From: an uncultured Clostridia bacterium
GTDB taxonomy: Bacteria; Bacillota; Clostridia; Lachnospirales; CAG-274
DNA: 16,652 bases
Direction: 5' to 3'
Assembly: GCA_947589405.1 (NCBI GenBank)
Contig: CANQBT010000036.1
Coordinates: 1 to 16,652, forward strand
Shown in pieces: positions 1-5,849 of this stretch. Every line of letters starts with the position of its first letter. Position 1 is the stretch's first letter. A model generated the notes under the pieces. The model was not told where the DNA came from, made no database searches, and worked only from the letters and a program-made list of their open reading frames with translations. Position numbers and translations under genes: made by a program.

Positions 1-376
1 GAATGATCTCGCACTCGTACTTATTTTTAAGCCTGTCGTATATATACGAAAATGTAGAATAAAGGGAAATGTCGCCTATACTGAGCACAGCCACAGACCT
101 GCCTTTTTCAAGACAGGCTTCGATATTATGTGTAGCCATATCGTGCATTCTGCTGTTTTCATCAGCATTCCTGCTCATAGCAAAATCCAAATAGATTATT
201 TCCTTATCCTTTATATCCACAGCACTCCTGACTATATCAAGCGCAAGAGAATTTTCCTTATGTGTTCTGGGCGCCGCTATCACATCACAAGCCTCTATTG
301 CTTTTATTGCTTTAAGGGTCATATGTTCAGGATCGCCGGGACCTGTACTGACTCCGTAAAGAATAGCTTTTTTCAT
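1..376 (-). CDS. cbiL: Cobalt-precorrin-2 (cobalt-factor II) C20-methyltransferase CbiL, 3' end missing
   Basis: Only the first 125 codons lie in the window; the gene runs off the left edge. The translation starts MKKAILYGVSTGPGDPEHMT, matching the glycine-rich GxGPGDPE...TLKA signature at the N terminus of the tetrapyrrole methylase fold. At about residues 98-106 it has LSIGDISLY, matching the second conserved segment (GDP..YST type). This family uses SAM to methylate C20 of the corrin precursor in the cytoplasm. The C20 assignment rests on the N-terminal pattern and on cbiK next door, which makes the cobalt-containing substrate. Its ATG overlaps the cbiK stop in an ATGA junction (373-376), so translation is probably coupled; a GGAG lies 6 bases upstream of the start. 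It is the last visible gene of the cobalamin-riboswitch operon. Other CbiE/F/H-type methylases share the fold, so the exact carbon position is less certain than the family. Confidence 0.85.
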   Translation of the reverse strand, partial: MKKAILYGVSTGPGDPEHMTLKAIKAIEACDVIAAPRTHKENSLALDIVRSAVDIKDKEIIYLDFAMSRNADENSRMHDMATHNIEACLEKGRSVAVLSIGDISLYSTFSYIYDRLKNKYECEII

Positions 377-1119
377 ATTGCTCTCCTTATATGTTCTATA
401 AACATATTTTGTATAAATTCGTATTCTCCAAGTCCTTTTAACAATATTTTAACACTATATCCCTTTGATGTAAATATATTTTTCCAACTGTCAGGCTCAT
501 CTCCCGCCATATCATTTATTGCATGGTCGCCTGCAACTATCATAAAGGGCATAAGAAGTACTGTCTTGTTATGCTTTGGCTTTTCAGCAATGTCATAGAC
601 AGTAGGCTTTGCTTCAACCGTGCCGATTAAAATATTGTCTGCCTTTATATACTTCTGCAATTTTTCATATATCGAATTGGCGAAATGCTCTGTGCCATGT
701 CCCATAAGAACAAGAGTGTATTCCTTTGACCCAATACTTTCTATAAATCCTGCAACATTTATAATATCCTCCTCTTCGGAAATAAGAGGATCGCCAACAA
801 TTATATTACTGAAATATATACGGTATTTTTCCGCTACAGCGCATAGCTTTTCGTATTCTATGCCCTTAATGATATGAGTAGGCTGTACGATGACCTCTTT
901 TATACCGTCGGATATAAGCCTTTCAAAGGCCTCCTCCACAGTATCTATAACGATACCCTCTTTTCTCAGCTTTTTTACTATTATATAGCTGCTAAAGGCA
1001 GAATACACCCTGTAGTCCGCATACTCCGCCTTTATACTGCTTACTATTTTGTCTATTGTTTTTTCCCTTGTGTCCTTATGGCTTGTGCCAAAGCTTACGA
1101 CCAGTATCCCTTTATCCAT
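373..1119 (-). CDS. cbiK: Sirohydrochlorin cobaltochelatase CbiK (anaerobic B12 pathway)
   Basis: A cytoplasmic chelatase that inserts Co2+ into sirohydrochlorin (or precorrin-2), the first committed step of anaerobic cobalamin synthesis. The 248-residue protein begins MDKGILVVSFGTSHKDTRE, the typical CbiK N terminus. The metal and catalytic residues known from Salmonella CbiK (His145, Glu175, His207) have clear counterparts: His141 in MGHGTEH, Glu169 in GTVEAKP and His199 in VAGDHAINDMAG. The open frame extends 8 codons further upstream, to 1143. I chose the ATG at 1119 because it has GGAG nine bases upstream and only an 8-base overlap with the cbiO stop; the longer form would add an unconserved KNMEICT segment inside cbiO. 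It sits between the cobalt importer genes and cbiL, so imported cobalt is used directly. There is no signal peptide, so it is not the periplasmic CbiK-P type. Confidence 0.95.
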   Translation of the reverse strand: MDKGILVVSFGTSHKDTREKTIDKIVSSIKAEYADYRVYSAFSSYIIVKKLRKEGIVIDTVEEAFERLISDGIKEVIVQPTHIIKGIEYEKLCAVAEKYRIYFSNIIVGDPLISEEEDIINVAGFIESIGSKEYTLVLMGHGTEHFANSIYEKLQKYIKADNILIGTVEAKPTVYDIAEKPKHNKTVLLMPFMIVAGDHAINDMAGDEPDSWKNIFTSKGYSVKILLKGLGEYEFIQNMFIEHIRRAI

Positions 1120-1876
1120 TGTACATATCTCCATATTCTTCAATACTTCTGGGGTATCTGCTGTAGTCCTCCATACCCTGTATTTTCATAAGCTTCCAGA
1201 GCATAGGCTTTTCAACATAGTCTGTGTCAAATACCTCTATACCTCCGTCTGCTGCAATACTGCCCTTTTCCATAATTATGAATCTGTCCGCCCATCTGTA
1301 GGCAAAGTCCATATCGTGTGTAGATACTATTATTGTCCTTTGTTCAGCCATTTTATTGAGTATCTTCTCCAAAAGAAGAGAATTTCTTGTATCAAGAAAG
1401 GCGCAGGGTTCATCAAAAAGCACAACTTCGCTGTCCATAGCTATAATATCCGCTATGCATACCCTTTTCTTTTCACCTCCGCTCAGATAGTGGACCGCTC
1501 TTTTTCTGAACTCCTCTAAGTTAAGCTGAGTTATTGCTCTGTCCGTCCTATCCTTTACTTCATCTTTGCTTATTTTCATATTCATAGGTCCGAATGAGAC
1601 CTCTCTTTCTACAGTAGTTGCTATCATCTGCACATCAGGCTCCTGAAAAACAAGACCTACTTTTTTTCTAAGCTCTTTATTGCCTATTTTCTTTCCCTTA
1701 TAGAGTATATCTCCCTTGTATTTCAGCACACCGTTCATACATAGAAAAAGCGTAGTTTTGCCTGCTCCGTTATCTCCCAGAAGCGCAATTTTTTCACCTT
1801 TATTTATGGATAAATTTATATTTCTGAGGACTCTGCTGTCCTCATAGCTGAAATCTATATTCCTTAACTCAAGCAT
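1112..1876 (-). CDS. cbiO: Cobalt ECF transporter ATP-binding protein CbiO
   Basis: ATPase subunit that powers cobalt uptake through CbiMNQ on the cytoplasmic face of the membrane. All ABC ATPase motifs are present in 254 residues: Walker A GDNGAGKT at 34-41, Q-loop Gln78, signature LSGGEKKR at 131-138, Walker B VVLFDEP at 151-157 and the switch His187 in STHD. The length is typical for CbiO, with one nucleotide-binding domain, so it should act as a homodimer. Its ATG lies inside the end of cbiQ (13-base overlap) behind a GGTGATG ribosome-binding site, and its own stop overlaps the cbiK start. The substrate (cobalt rather than nickel) is inferred from the cbiK/cbiL neighbours and the B12 riboswitch, not from CbiO itself. 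Confidence 0.95.
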   Translation of the reverse strand: MLELRNIDFSYEDSRVLRNINLSINKGEKIALLGDNGAGKTTLFLCMNGVLKYKGDILYKGKKIGNKELRKKVGLVFQEPDVQMIATTVEREVSFGPMNMKISKDEVKDRTDRAITQLNLEEFRKRAVHYLSGGEKKRVCIADIIAMDSEVVLFDEPCAFLDTRNSLLLEKILNKMAEQRTIIVSTHDMDFAYRWADRFIIMEKGSIAADGGIEVFDTDYVEKPMLWKLMKIQGMEDYSRYPRSIEEYGDMYNG

Positions 1877-2634
1877 ATCATCACCACAAAATATAATATA
1901 AAAAACACGATCTCCAATAGCCTTATATTTCTGTCCTCACTATAAAAGGCTATCTTGCCGTCATAACCCCTTGATTCCATAGCGTCATAGGCAAAGTCTG
2001 CTTTTCTGAAGGAATAAAGCAGAAGATTCTTGCCTATGCTGCCAAAGGAATAAAATGACGACCTTATACTGCCATATCCGTTACGTGCTTCTGTTGCCCT
2101 TGTCATATTCTCAACAACAGCCAGCAGTACAAATATAAATCTGTATATAAGGAACATAAGCTCTATTATGACCTCAGGCAGTCTGAATTTTCTGAATACC
2201 TCTATAATATCCGCCATAGGCGTAGACAATGCAAGACCGTACATACAGCTAACTGCACCAAAGGCACGTATAACTATGCATACAGCTTTTTTTATTCCCT
2301 CATCGGTCACAAATATATTCACACCGCCTAATGACAATGTAAATAGACCTGTACTGCTTCTTGAAAAATTGACCAAAACAGCTGCGATACTTAGCACTAT
2401 GAATAATGCCGGTATACTCATTACCCTTATGTAATATCTTAGCTTTATCCTGCCTATGACTACTGTAATAAATGCCATAGACAATATTATAAATAAAGAC
2501 ACGACAGGGCTGTCAATAACTATGCCGTATATGAGAACAGACGTAAAGAATACAGTCTTTAACATACTGTTTATACTGTTAAGAGCAGAATTGTAGGCAT
2601 TGTGATCTATTGCGGTAAAGCCCATGTGTTCCAT
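1864..2634 (-). CDS. cbiQ: Cobalt ECF transporter transmembrane protein CbiQ
   Basis: Integral membrane coupling (T) component that links the CbiMN substrate-capture unit to the CbiO ATPase. The 256-residue protein has several hydrophobic spans: an N-terminal pair, one near VMSIPALFIVLSIAAVLVNF, one near AVCIVIRAFGAVSCMYGLAL, and a C-terminal span ending the protein. The two short EcfT coupling motifs are visible on the cytoplasmic side: ATEARNG at about 180-186 and AMESRGY at about 218-224. The frame stays open to 2685, but I place the start at the ATG at 2634. That start follows the cbiN stop by one base and has AGAGGG about ten bases upstream, while the longer form would overlap cbiN by 50 bases with an unconserved leader. 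Confidence 0.93.
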   Translation of the reverse strand: MEHMGFTAIDHNAYNSALNSINSMLKTVFFTSVLIYGIVIDSPVVSLFIILSMAFITVVIGRIKLRYYIRVMSIPALFIVLSIAAVLVNFSRSSTGLFTLSLGGVNIFVTDEGIKKAVCIVIRAFGAVSCMYGLALSTPMADIIEVFRKFRLPEVIIELMFLIYRFIFVLLAVVENMTRATEARNGYGSIRSSFYSFGSIGKNLLLYSFRKADFAYDAMESRGYDGKIAFYSEDRNIRLLEIVFFILYFVVMICLS

Positions 2635-2635
2635 A

Positions 2636-2926
2636 TCAGCTTTCCCTCTTGTACTTTGACCTTGCCATAAGCCAGCCAAAGCCAAAGCCTACTATACCTG
2701 CACCTGCACCTGCCTGTAGACAGAATAAAAGGCTCTCGGTCTCTCCTCCGGGCGGTTCCAATATGTTTTCCGCCCAAGGCTCGTATTCGGGAGATATTTC
2801 GGCTATTATGCTTTCCGCTTCTCCGTCGGAGCCTCCGAACTCAGAATTGTGTATAACGGCAAGGGGAACAATGGCAATAAGTGCGCAAACTATAAATAAA
2901 ACAATGACTAAAGTACTCTTTTTCAT
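2636..2926 (-). CDS. cbiN: Cobalt transporter small subunit CbiN
   Basis: Small auxiliary subunit (96 residues) that works with CbiM to load Co2+ into the importer. It has the expected two-span layout. The N-terminal hydrophobic segment is LVIVLFIVCALIAIVPLAVI. An extracellular loop carries FGGSDGEAE and a PEYEPWAENI...EPPGGE(T)ESLL stretch typical of CbiN. The second span starts FCLQAGAGAGIVGFGFGW. The start at 2926 has a GGAGGTG four bases upstream that begins inside the cbiM stop codon (TAG overlapping the Shine-Dalgarno). An upstream in-frame ATG at 2980 inside cbiM is rejected because it lacks that signal. Confidence 0.93.
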   Translation of the reverse strand: MKKSTLVIVLFIVCALIAIVPLAVIHNSEFGGSDGEAESIIAEISPEYEPWAENILEPPGGETESLLFCLQAGAGAGIVGFGFGWLMARSKYKRES

Positions 2927-2936
2927 ATGGCACCTC

Positions 2937-3671
2937 CTAATAGTCCAGCTCTGCAAGCTCAGGCTTTGCATAGCTTTCAAGACCTATCATCACTATTACG
3001 GAAAGTATGCCCTCTATAACGGCAAGAGGGACCTGTGTAACTGCAAATACAGCCATAAACTTAACTACAGATGCGCCTACTCCGCCTACATCGCTGGGAT
3101 ATGCCAGAGCAAGCTGTACACTTGTTATACAGTATGTAAACAGATCGCCTAAAGCCGTTGCGGCAAAGACGCATACAAGCTTATTTATATTGAATTTCCT
3201 TAATATCTTATATACACCAAAGCTTAAAAACGGTCCTGCTATAGCCATGCTGAATGTATTGGCGCCTAATGTGGTAAGACCTCCATGAGCAAGAAGTATA
3301 GCCTGGAAAAGAAGCACAATTATGCCCAGTACCGCCATAACGCTTGGTCCGAATAATACTGCGCCAAGACCCGTTCCCGTAGGGTGAGAGGAAGAGCCTG
3401 TAACGCTGGGAAGCTTAAGGGCTGAAAGTACAAAGGCATAGGCGCCTACCATAGCCAGAAGCAAAAGTGTTTTCCTGTGGTCGTTTACAATTTTTTTGAT
3501 CCTTATAAAGCCTGCTGTTAAAAACGGCAGACAGAGTACTCCCCATACAACACAATGGGTCTTAGGAAGATAGCCCTCCATAATGTGCATGGCAAATGTA
3601 GTTTGTGTTACACCAAATACAAGAGCAAAAACACATGAAAACATAAATAATCTTTTTTCGTTTTTTGTCAT
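2937..3671 (-). CDS. cbiM: Cobalt ECF transporter substrate-binding membrane protein CbiM
   Basis: Membrane protein (244 residues) that binds and translocates Co2+. It carries a signal-peptide-like leader ending ...QTTFA, after which the mature chain would start MHIMEGYLP. Family knowledge says the free N-terminal Met-His of the mature protein coordinates the metal. The third conserved ligand region, SSHPTGTGLG, is present with His96 (about residue 69 after cleavage, close to His67 of NikM2). Several hydrophobic spans follow. The ATG at 3671 has AAGGAGG six to seven bases upstream. It is the first gene after the cobalamin riboswitch and its terminator, so its expression should drop when B12 is plentiful. 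CbiM and NikM are hard to separate by sequence; cobalt is favoured by the riboswitch and the cbiK neighbour. Confidence 0.95.
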   Translation of the reverse strand: MTKNEKRLFMFSCVFALVFGVTQTTFAMHIMEGYLPKTHCVVWGVLCLPFLTAGFIRIKKIVNDHRKTLLLLAMVGAYAFVLSALKLPSVTGSSSHPTGTGLGAVLFGPSVMAVLGIIVLLFQAILLAHGGLTTLGANTFSMAIAGPFLSFGVYKILRKFNINKLVCVFAATALGDLFTYCITSVQLALAYPSDVGGVGASVVKFMAVFAVTQVPLAVIEGILSVIVMIGLESYAKPELAELDY

Positions 3672-3699
3672 AATGATCCTCCTTATTTATTTATAAGAC

Positions 3700-3722
3700 A
3701 AAAAAAGTGCCCTTGCAGGCAC
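3700..3722 (-). terminator. Riboswitch-controlled intrinsic terminator before cbiM
   Basis: On the minus strand GTGCC and GGCAC form a stem around TGCAAG, followed directly by seven T residues, about 30 bases before the cbiM ATG. It sits at the end of the cobalamin riboswitch and is the likely expression platform. The nearby hairpin at 3725-3755 may be part of the competing fold. Confidence 0.88.
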
Positions 3723-3724
3723 AG

Positions 3725-3755
3725 CTTTAAAACGCAGAATATCTGCGCTTTAAAA
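3725..3755 (-). repeat. 13-bp hairpin between B12 aptamer and terminator
   Basis: An imperfect inverted repeat with arms TTTTAAAGCGCAG and CTGCGTTTTAAAG around ATATT (two G-T wobbles), with no T-tract of its own. It lies just upstream of the terminator stem inside the riboswitch leader. It could be a pause or spacer helix of the expression platform; a role is not shown by sequence alone. Confidence 0.7.
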
Positions 3756-3963
3756 TACACCTGCTGTTAGTCCGACAGCAATGTATGTGCTCATATTTCA
3801 GAGCATTGCATAAGGCAGGTCTTCTGACTTGGAGTATAGGTCCGCTTGCCTTCCCATGTGTAACCATAGTGACATATAAGCGGACAACCTCTTCACAGCG
3901 GCGGTCCCGTTTGGAATTTACATCCAATTCCCTATTGAGTTTGGCTAAAAACACCTTATACAA
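3725..3963 (-). ncRNA. Cobalamin (B12) riboswitch upstream of cbiM
   Basis: Read on the minus strand, this non-coding leader carries the B12 box AAGTCAGAAGACCTGCC (3814-3830), matching AGYCMGRAGACCKGCC. Upstream are further conserved blocks of the aptamer: GGGAATTGG (about 3924-3932), GGGACCGCCGCTGTGAAG (about 3891-3908), GTCACTATGG and ATGGGAAGGC. The aptamer is closed by ATAAGG (3954-3959) pairing with CCTTAT (3810-3815), and an internal 8-bp helix GTCCGCTT/AAGCGGAC is visible. After the B12 box comes a hairpin with arms TGCTGT/ACAGCA, in the place expected for the regulatory kissing-loop helix. A second hairpin (3725-3755) and the terminator then follow. Binding of adenosylcobalamin would be expected to favour termination before cbiM. 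Confidence 0.95.
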
Positions 3964-3968
3964 ATTTT

Positions 3969-3995
3969 AAAGGGAACAGTAATACTGTTCCCTTT
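3969..3995. repeat. Perfect 11-bp inverted repeat at the cbi transcription start (possible operator)
   Basis: Arms AAAGGGAACAG and CTGTTCCCTTT surround a 5-base centre TAATA. The element starts two bases after the -10 box of the cbi promoter, so the expected start site (about 3990) falls inside it. No clean T-tract follows on the minus strand (CCCTTTAAAATTTG), which makes it a weak terminator for the gene ending at 4034. An operator for a DNA-binding repressor is the other reading. Confidence 0.75.
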
Positions 3996-3996
3996 A

Positions 3997-4025
3997 ATTA
4001 TATAATATGCATCAAAATATGTCAA
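3997..4025 (-). promoter_or_regulatory. Promoter of the cbi operon
   Basis: On the minus strand TTGACA (4025-4020) and TATAAT (4002-3997) are both consensus and separated by exactly 17 bases. It lies just upstream of the cobalamin riboswitch, and the predicted start near 3990 gives a leader of roughly 320 bases before cbiM. Confidence 0.9.
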
Positions 4026-4033
4026 CTTAGAAA

Positions 4034-4246
4034 TCAGCTGAACACACTATTTAAGAGTCTGTCCATTTCCTCTTTTCTTTTTTCTGTTCTTTCCTTATCT
4101 ATAGCGTAAGTACTGCCGTCGTACACTATGCAGTCCCCTTCCTTTGCTTCTGTCAGAAGGTCTGCGCTTATTTCATGCATGTCGCCTTCCTCGCTCTGGC
4201 ACACTATAGTACTTCCTTCTATCCTGTCTACATAATATATTTTCAT
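4034..4246 (-). CDS. DUF3006-type small protein
   Basis: A 70-residue acidic/basic protein starting MKIYYVDRIEGSTIVCQSEE. The VDRIEGxxAV-like opening, a central D/E-rich segment and the GDCIVYDGSTYAIDKERTEKRK end fit the DUF3006 family: a short beta-rich domain followed by a charged helix. Members often sit next to secreted ComEC-like metallo-beta-lactamase proteins, as here. No catalytic function is known to me. The ATG has AAGGCGGTG four bases upstream and follows the stop of the upstream gene by 11 bases, so it is the last gene of that small operon. No signal peptide is seen, so it is probably cytoplasmic. Confidence 0.8.
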   Translation of the reverse strand: MKIYYVDRIEGSTIVCQSEEGDMHEISADLLTEAKEGDCIVYDGSTYAIDKERTEKRKEEMDRLLNSVFS

Positions 4247-4257
4247 ATCACACCGCC

Positions 4258-5292
4258 TTATGGATTACATACCTTACATGGACTATAGCCCAAAGACTTT
4301 ATAGTATCTGCGTAGCCTGTGTATACAAGCTTATTGGCAGGACTTGTCTTTTTGCCGTAAATACAGGTATCCTTGTGGAATTTCATGCTGTTTTTATTCA
4401 GAATATATGTCTGAACAGTCTGAGGATCGCTTCCCACATCTGTGCTGCCTTGCCTGGCCCGGCCTCCCGTTCTTTCTTCCGAAAACACAATGCCGTTTCC
4501 TGAGCTTTCGGCAATTATCGTTCCGTTTATGTCTGTTCTGTATATTTTCACATTTTTATTATTGAGCTTTGTAATGGTCTCTTCGGAAGGGTGTCCATAG
4601 CTGTTATCCTTTCCTACGGATATTACAGCATAACGAGGAGACACCTTATTCAGAAACTCATCGCTTGTTGAGGTATAGCTTCCGTGATGTCCTGCCTTAA
4701 GAACATTTGCGGAAATATCTATGCCTGTGTCCAGAATATCATTTTCTTCAGCCGTTTCGGCATCACCTGTCAGAATGAAGCTGTCATTCTTATTTACAAG
4801 TTTTATGACCACAGAATTATTATTCATATCGTCATTGTCATACTTCAATGGTCCCAGTATTGTAAATTTAAAATCACCTAATGTATAGGAATCGCCAACT
4901 GTCGGTTCAATGACCTTTGCCTTACTTTTTATTACTGCATTTATAAGGTTTTCAAAGCATTTTGTAGTTGCAGAGACCTTTGGCATTATAACATTGTCCG
5001 TTGAAAATGATCCGATAACATCATCAAGCCCGCCTATGTGATCCGAATGGTGATGTGTGGCAATAACATAGGTCAGTTTATCTACGCCCTTGCTTTTAAG
5101 ATATTGCTTTATCGGTTCTCCGTCGTCCTCTTCACCGCCGTCTATGAGCATGTAAAGCCCGTTACTTTCCACAAGTATACAGTCAGCCTGACCTACGTCT
5201 ATAAAATAAAGCTTTTCTTCTGTTTTCTGATTTGCCTGAACAGGTAAAGTCATAGATACAAGTACAAATAACAGCACTAATATTCTTTTCAT
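4258..5292 (-). CDS. Secreted ComEC-like metallo-beta-lactamase-fold hydrolase
   Basis: A 344-residue exported protein. Residues 1-20 are a signal peptide (MKRILVLLFVLVSMTLPVQA). The metallo-beta-lactamase fold follows, with LYFIDVGQADCIL at the start, DGG at 51-53, the metal motif HHHSDHIGG (His80-Gly88), the metal-bridging Asp177 in LTGDAE, and His202-His203 in KAGHHGS. SVGKDNSYGHPS closes the domain. This arrangement is that of the ComEC/Rec2 C-terminal domain, whose members act on phosphodiester bonds. The protein lacks the ComEC membrane channel. Residues 296-344 form a separate tail with His306, Cys310, Cys339 and Cys342 (HxxxC...CxxC), resembling an Ada-like metal-binding module, joined by a low-complexity linker. 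AAGGAG lies before the ATG. The substrate is unknown; extracellular nucleic acid or a phosphodiester is the best guess. Confidence 0.88.
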   Translation of the reverse strand: MKRILVLLFVLVSMTLPVQANQKTEEKLYFIDVGQADCILVESNGLYMLIDGGEEDDGEPIKQYLKSKGVDKLTYVIATHHHSDHIGGLDDVIGSFSTDNVIMPKVSATTKCFENLINAVIKSKAKVIEPTVGDSYTLGDFKFTILGPLKYDNDDMNNNSVVIKLVNKNDSFILTGDAETAEENDILDTGIDISANVLKAGHHGSYTSTSDEFLNKVSPRYAVISVGKDNSYGHPSEETITKLNNKNVKIYRTDINGTIIAESSGNGIVFSEERTGGRARQGSTDVGSDPQTVQTYILNKNSMKFHKDTCIYGKKTSPANKLVYTGYADTIKSLGYSPCKVCNP

Positions 5293-5311
5293 GATATTTC
5301 TCCTTTTTCGG

Positions 5312-5773
5312 CTAATTGCCTATAATTTCCGAAGTATCTATTATACCAAGCACATTTCCTGTAATGCTGTCTGTAAACAAAACGCTCACATATGTCAACT
5401 CCTGCGGTATACCGCTTAAAACCTGATATGATGTACTTACCATATAAAGCTCAAGAGCAATATCCCTCTTCTCTTTATCTATATTGTCAATACACCGCAC
5501 ATCAAAGCAGCTCATATCTCCGCTGTATTTAATATCAACTACAGATGGATACTTGGTTTTATCGGATATTATTTCGTCTATCTTATCAACAACACTTTTC
5601 CTGAGAGCGACCACAAAATCATAGTAATCATTTGCAGACATAATGGCAGAAATGTAGCCTGTATCTTCATCTATGTTTATATTTTTGGCTCCCCATTTTC
5701 TTACCTGCTCTTTAATAGCGCTTTCTTTTTCATTTACTCCAAAATATTCCGGGGATATTATCATTTTAATCAT
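5312..5773 (-). CDS. Hypothetical protein, 153 residues, first gene of the MBL operon
   Basis: I do not recognise this protein. It starts MIKMIISPEYFGVNEKES and is a mixed alpha/beta, soluble, mildly acidic protein with no signal peptide or membrane span. It has helical-looking stretches near SAIKEQVRKWGAKNI and DYYDFVVALRKSVVDKIDEII, and a beta-rich C-terminal third (ELTYVSVLFTDSITGNVLGIIDTSEIIG). It has two Cys residues (in DMSCFDVRCID) but no clear metal motif. The ATG has GGGAGG eight bases upstream. A consensus-like promoter lies just ahead, and the secreted hydrolase gene starts 19 bases after its stop, so the two are co-transcribed. A cytoplasmic partner or regulator of the hydrolase is possible but unsupported. 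Confidence 0.75.
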   Translation of the reverse strand: MIKMIISPEYFGVNEKESAIKEQVRKWGAKNINIDEDTGYISAIMSANDYYDFVVALRKSVVDKIDEIISDKTKYPSVVDIKYSGDMSCFDVRCIDNIDKEKRDIALELYMVSTSYQVLSGIPQELTYVSVLFTDSITGNVLGIIDTSEIIGN

Positions 5774-5830
5774 AAAAAAACCTCCCGCTGTATATGGATA
5801 TGTACTTTAATTATACATTAATGCGGAAGG
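5774..5830 (-). terminator. Hairpin with T7 tract after the efflux operon, with a promoter in its loop
   Basis: Read on the minus strand, CCTTCCGC (5830-5823) pairs with GCGGGAGG (5788-5781, one G-U), and TGTATA (5817-5812) pairs with TATACA (5794-5789) above a 5-base bulge. Seven T residues (5780-5774) follow directly. It lies 20 bases after the stop of the TolC-like gene and is a plausible terminator for readthrough RNA. The 3' arm is also the ribosome-binding site of the next gene. Confidence 0.6.
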
Positions 5831-5838
5831 TTTTTCAA
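5810..5838 (-). promoter_or_regulatory. Promoter of the hypothetical/MBL/DUF3006 operon
   Basis: On the minus strand TTGAAA (5838-5833) and TATAAT (5815-5810) are separated by 17 bases. The predicted start near 5803 leaves a leader of about 30 bases containing the GGGAGG site. RNA from this promoter lacks the 5' arm of the surrounding hairpin and would not be terminated by it. Confidence 0.8.
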
Positions 5839-5849
5839 TAGTTTTTGAA

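Noticed and set aside
1..1119. Aerobic-type precorrin-2 methylase CobI, or a ferrochelatase, instead of CbiL and CbiK
   Set aside because: The chelatase keeps the CbiK His/Glu/His set and both genes lie in a B12 riboswitch operon with a cobalt importer, which favours the anaerobic pathway.
3727..3970. Open reading frames on both strands across the region upstream of cbiM
   Set aside because: The stretch is the cobalamin riboswitch; its conserved blocks and B12 box explain the sequence, and neither frame has a ribosome-binding site or a recognisable protein.
5774..5830. Terminator acting on the plus strand
   Set aside because: The stem is weaker in that direction (C-A mismatch instead of a G-U pair) and no plus-strand gene precedes it.
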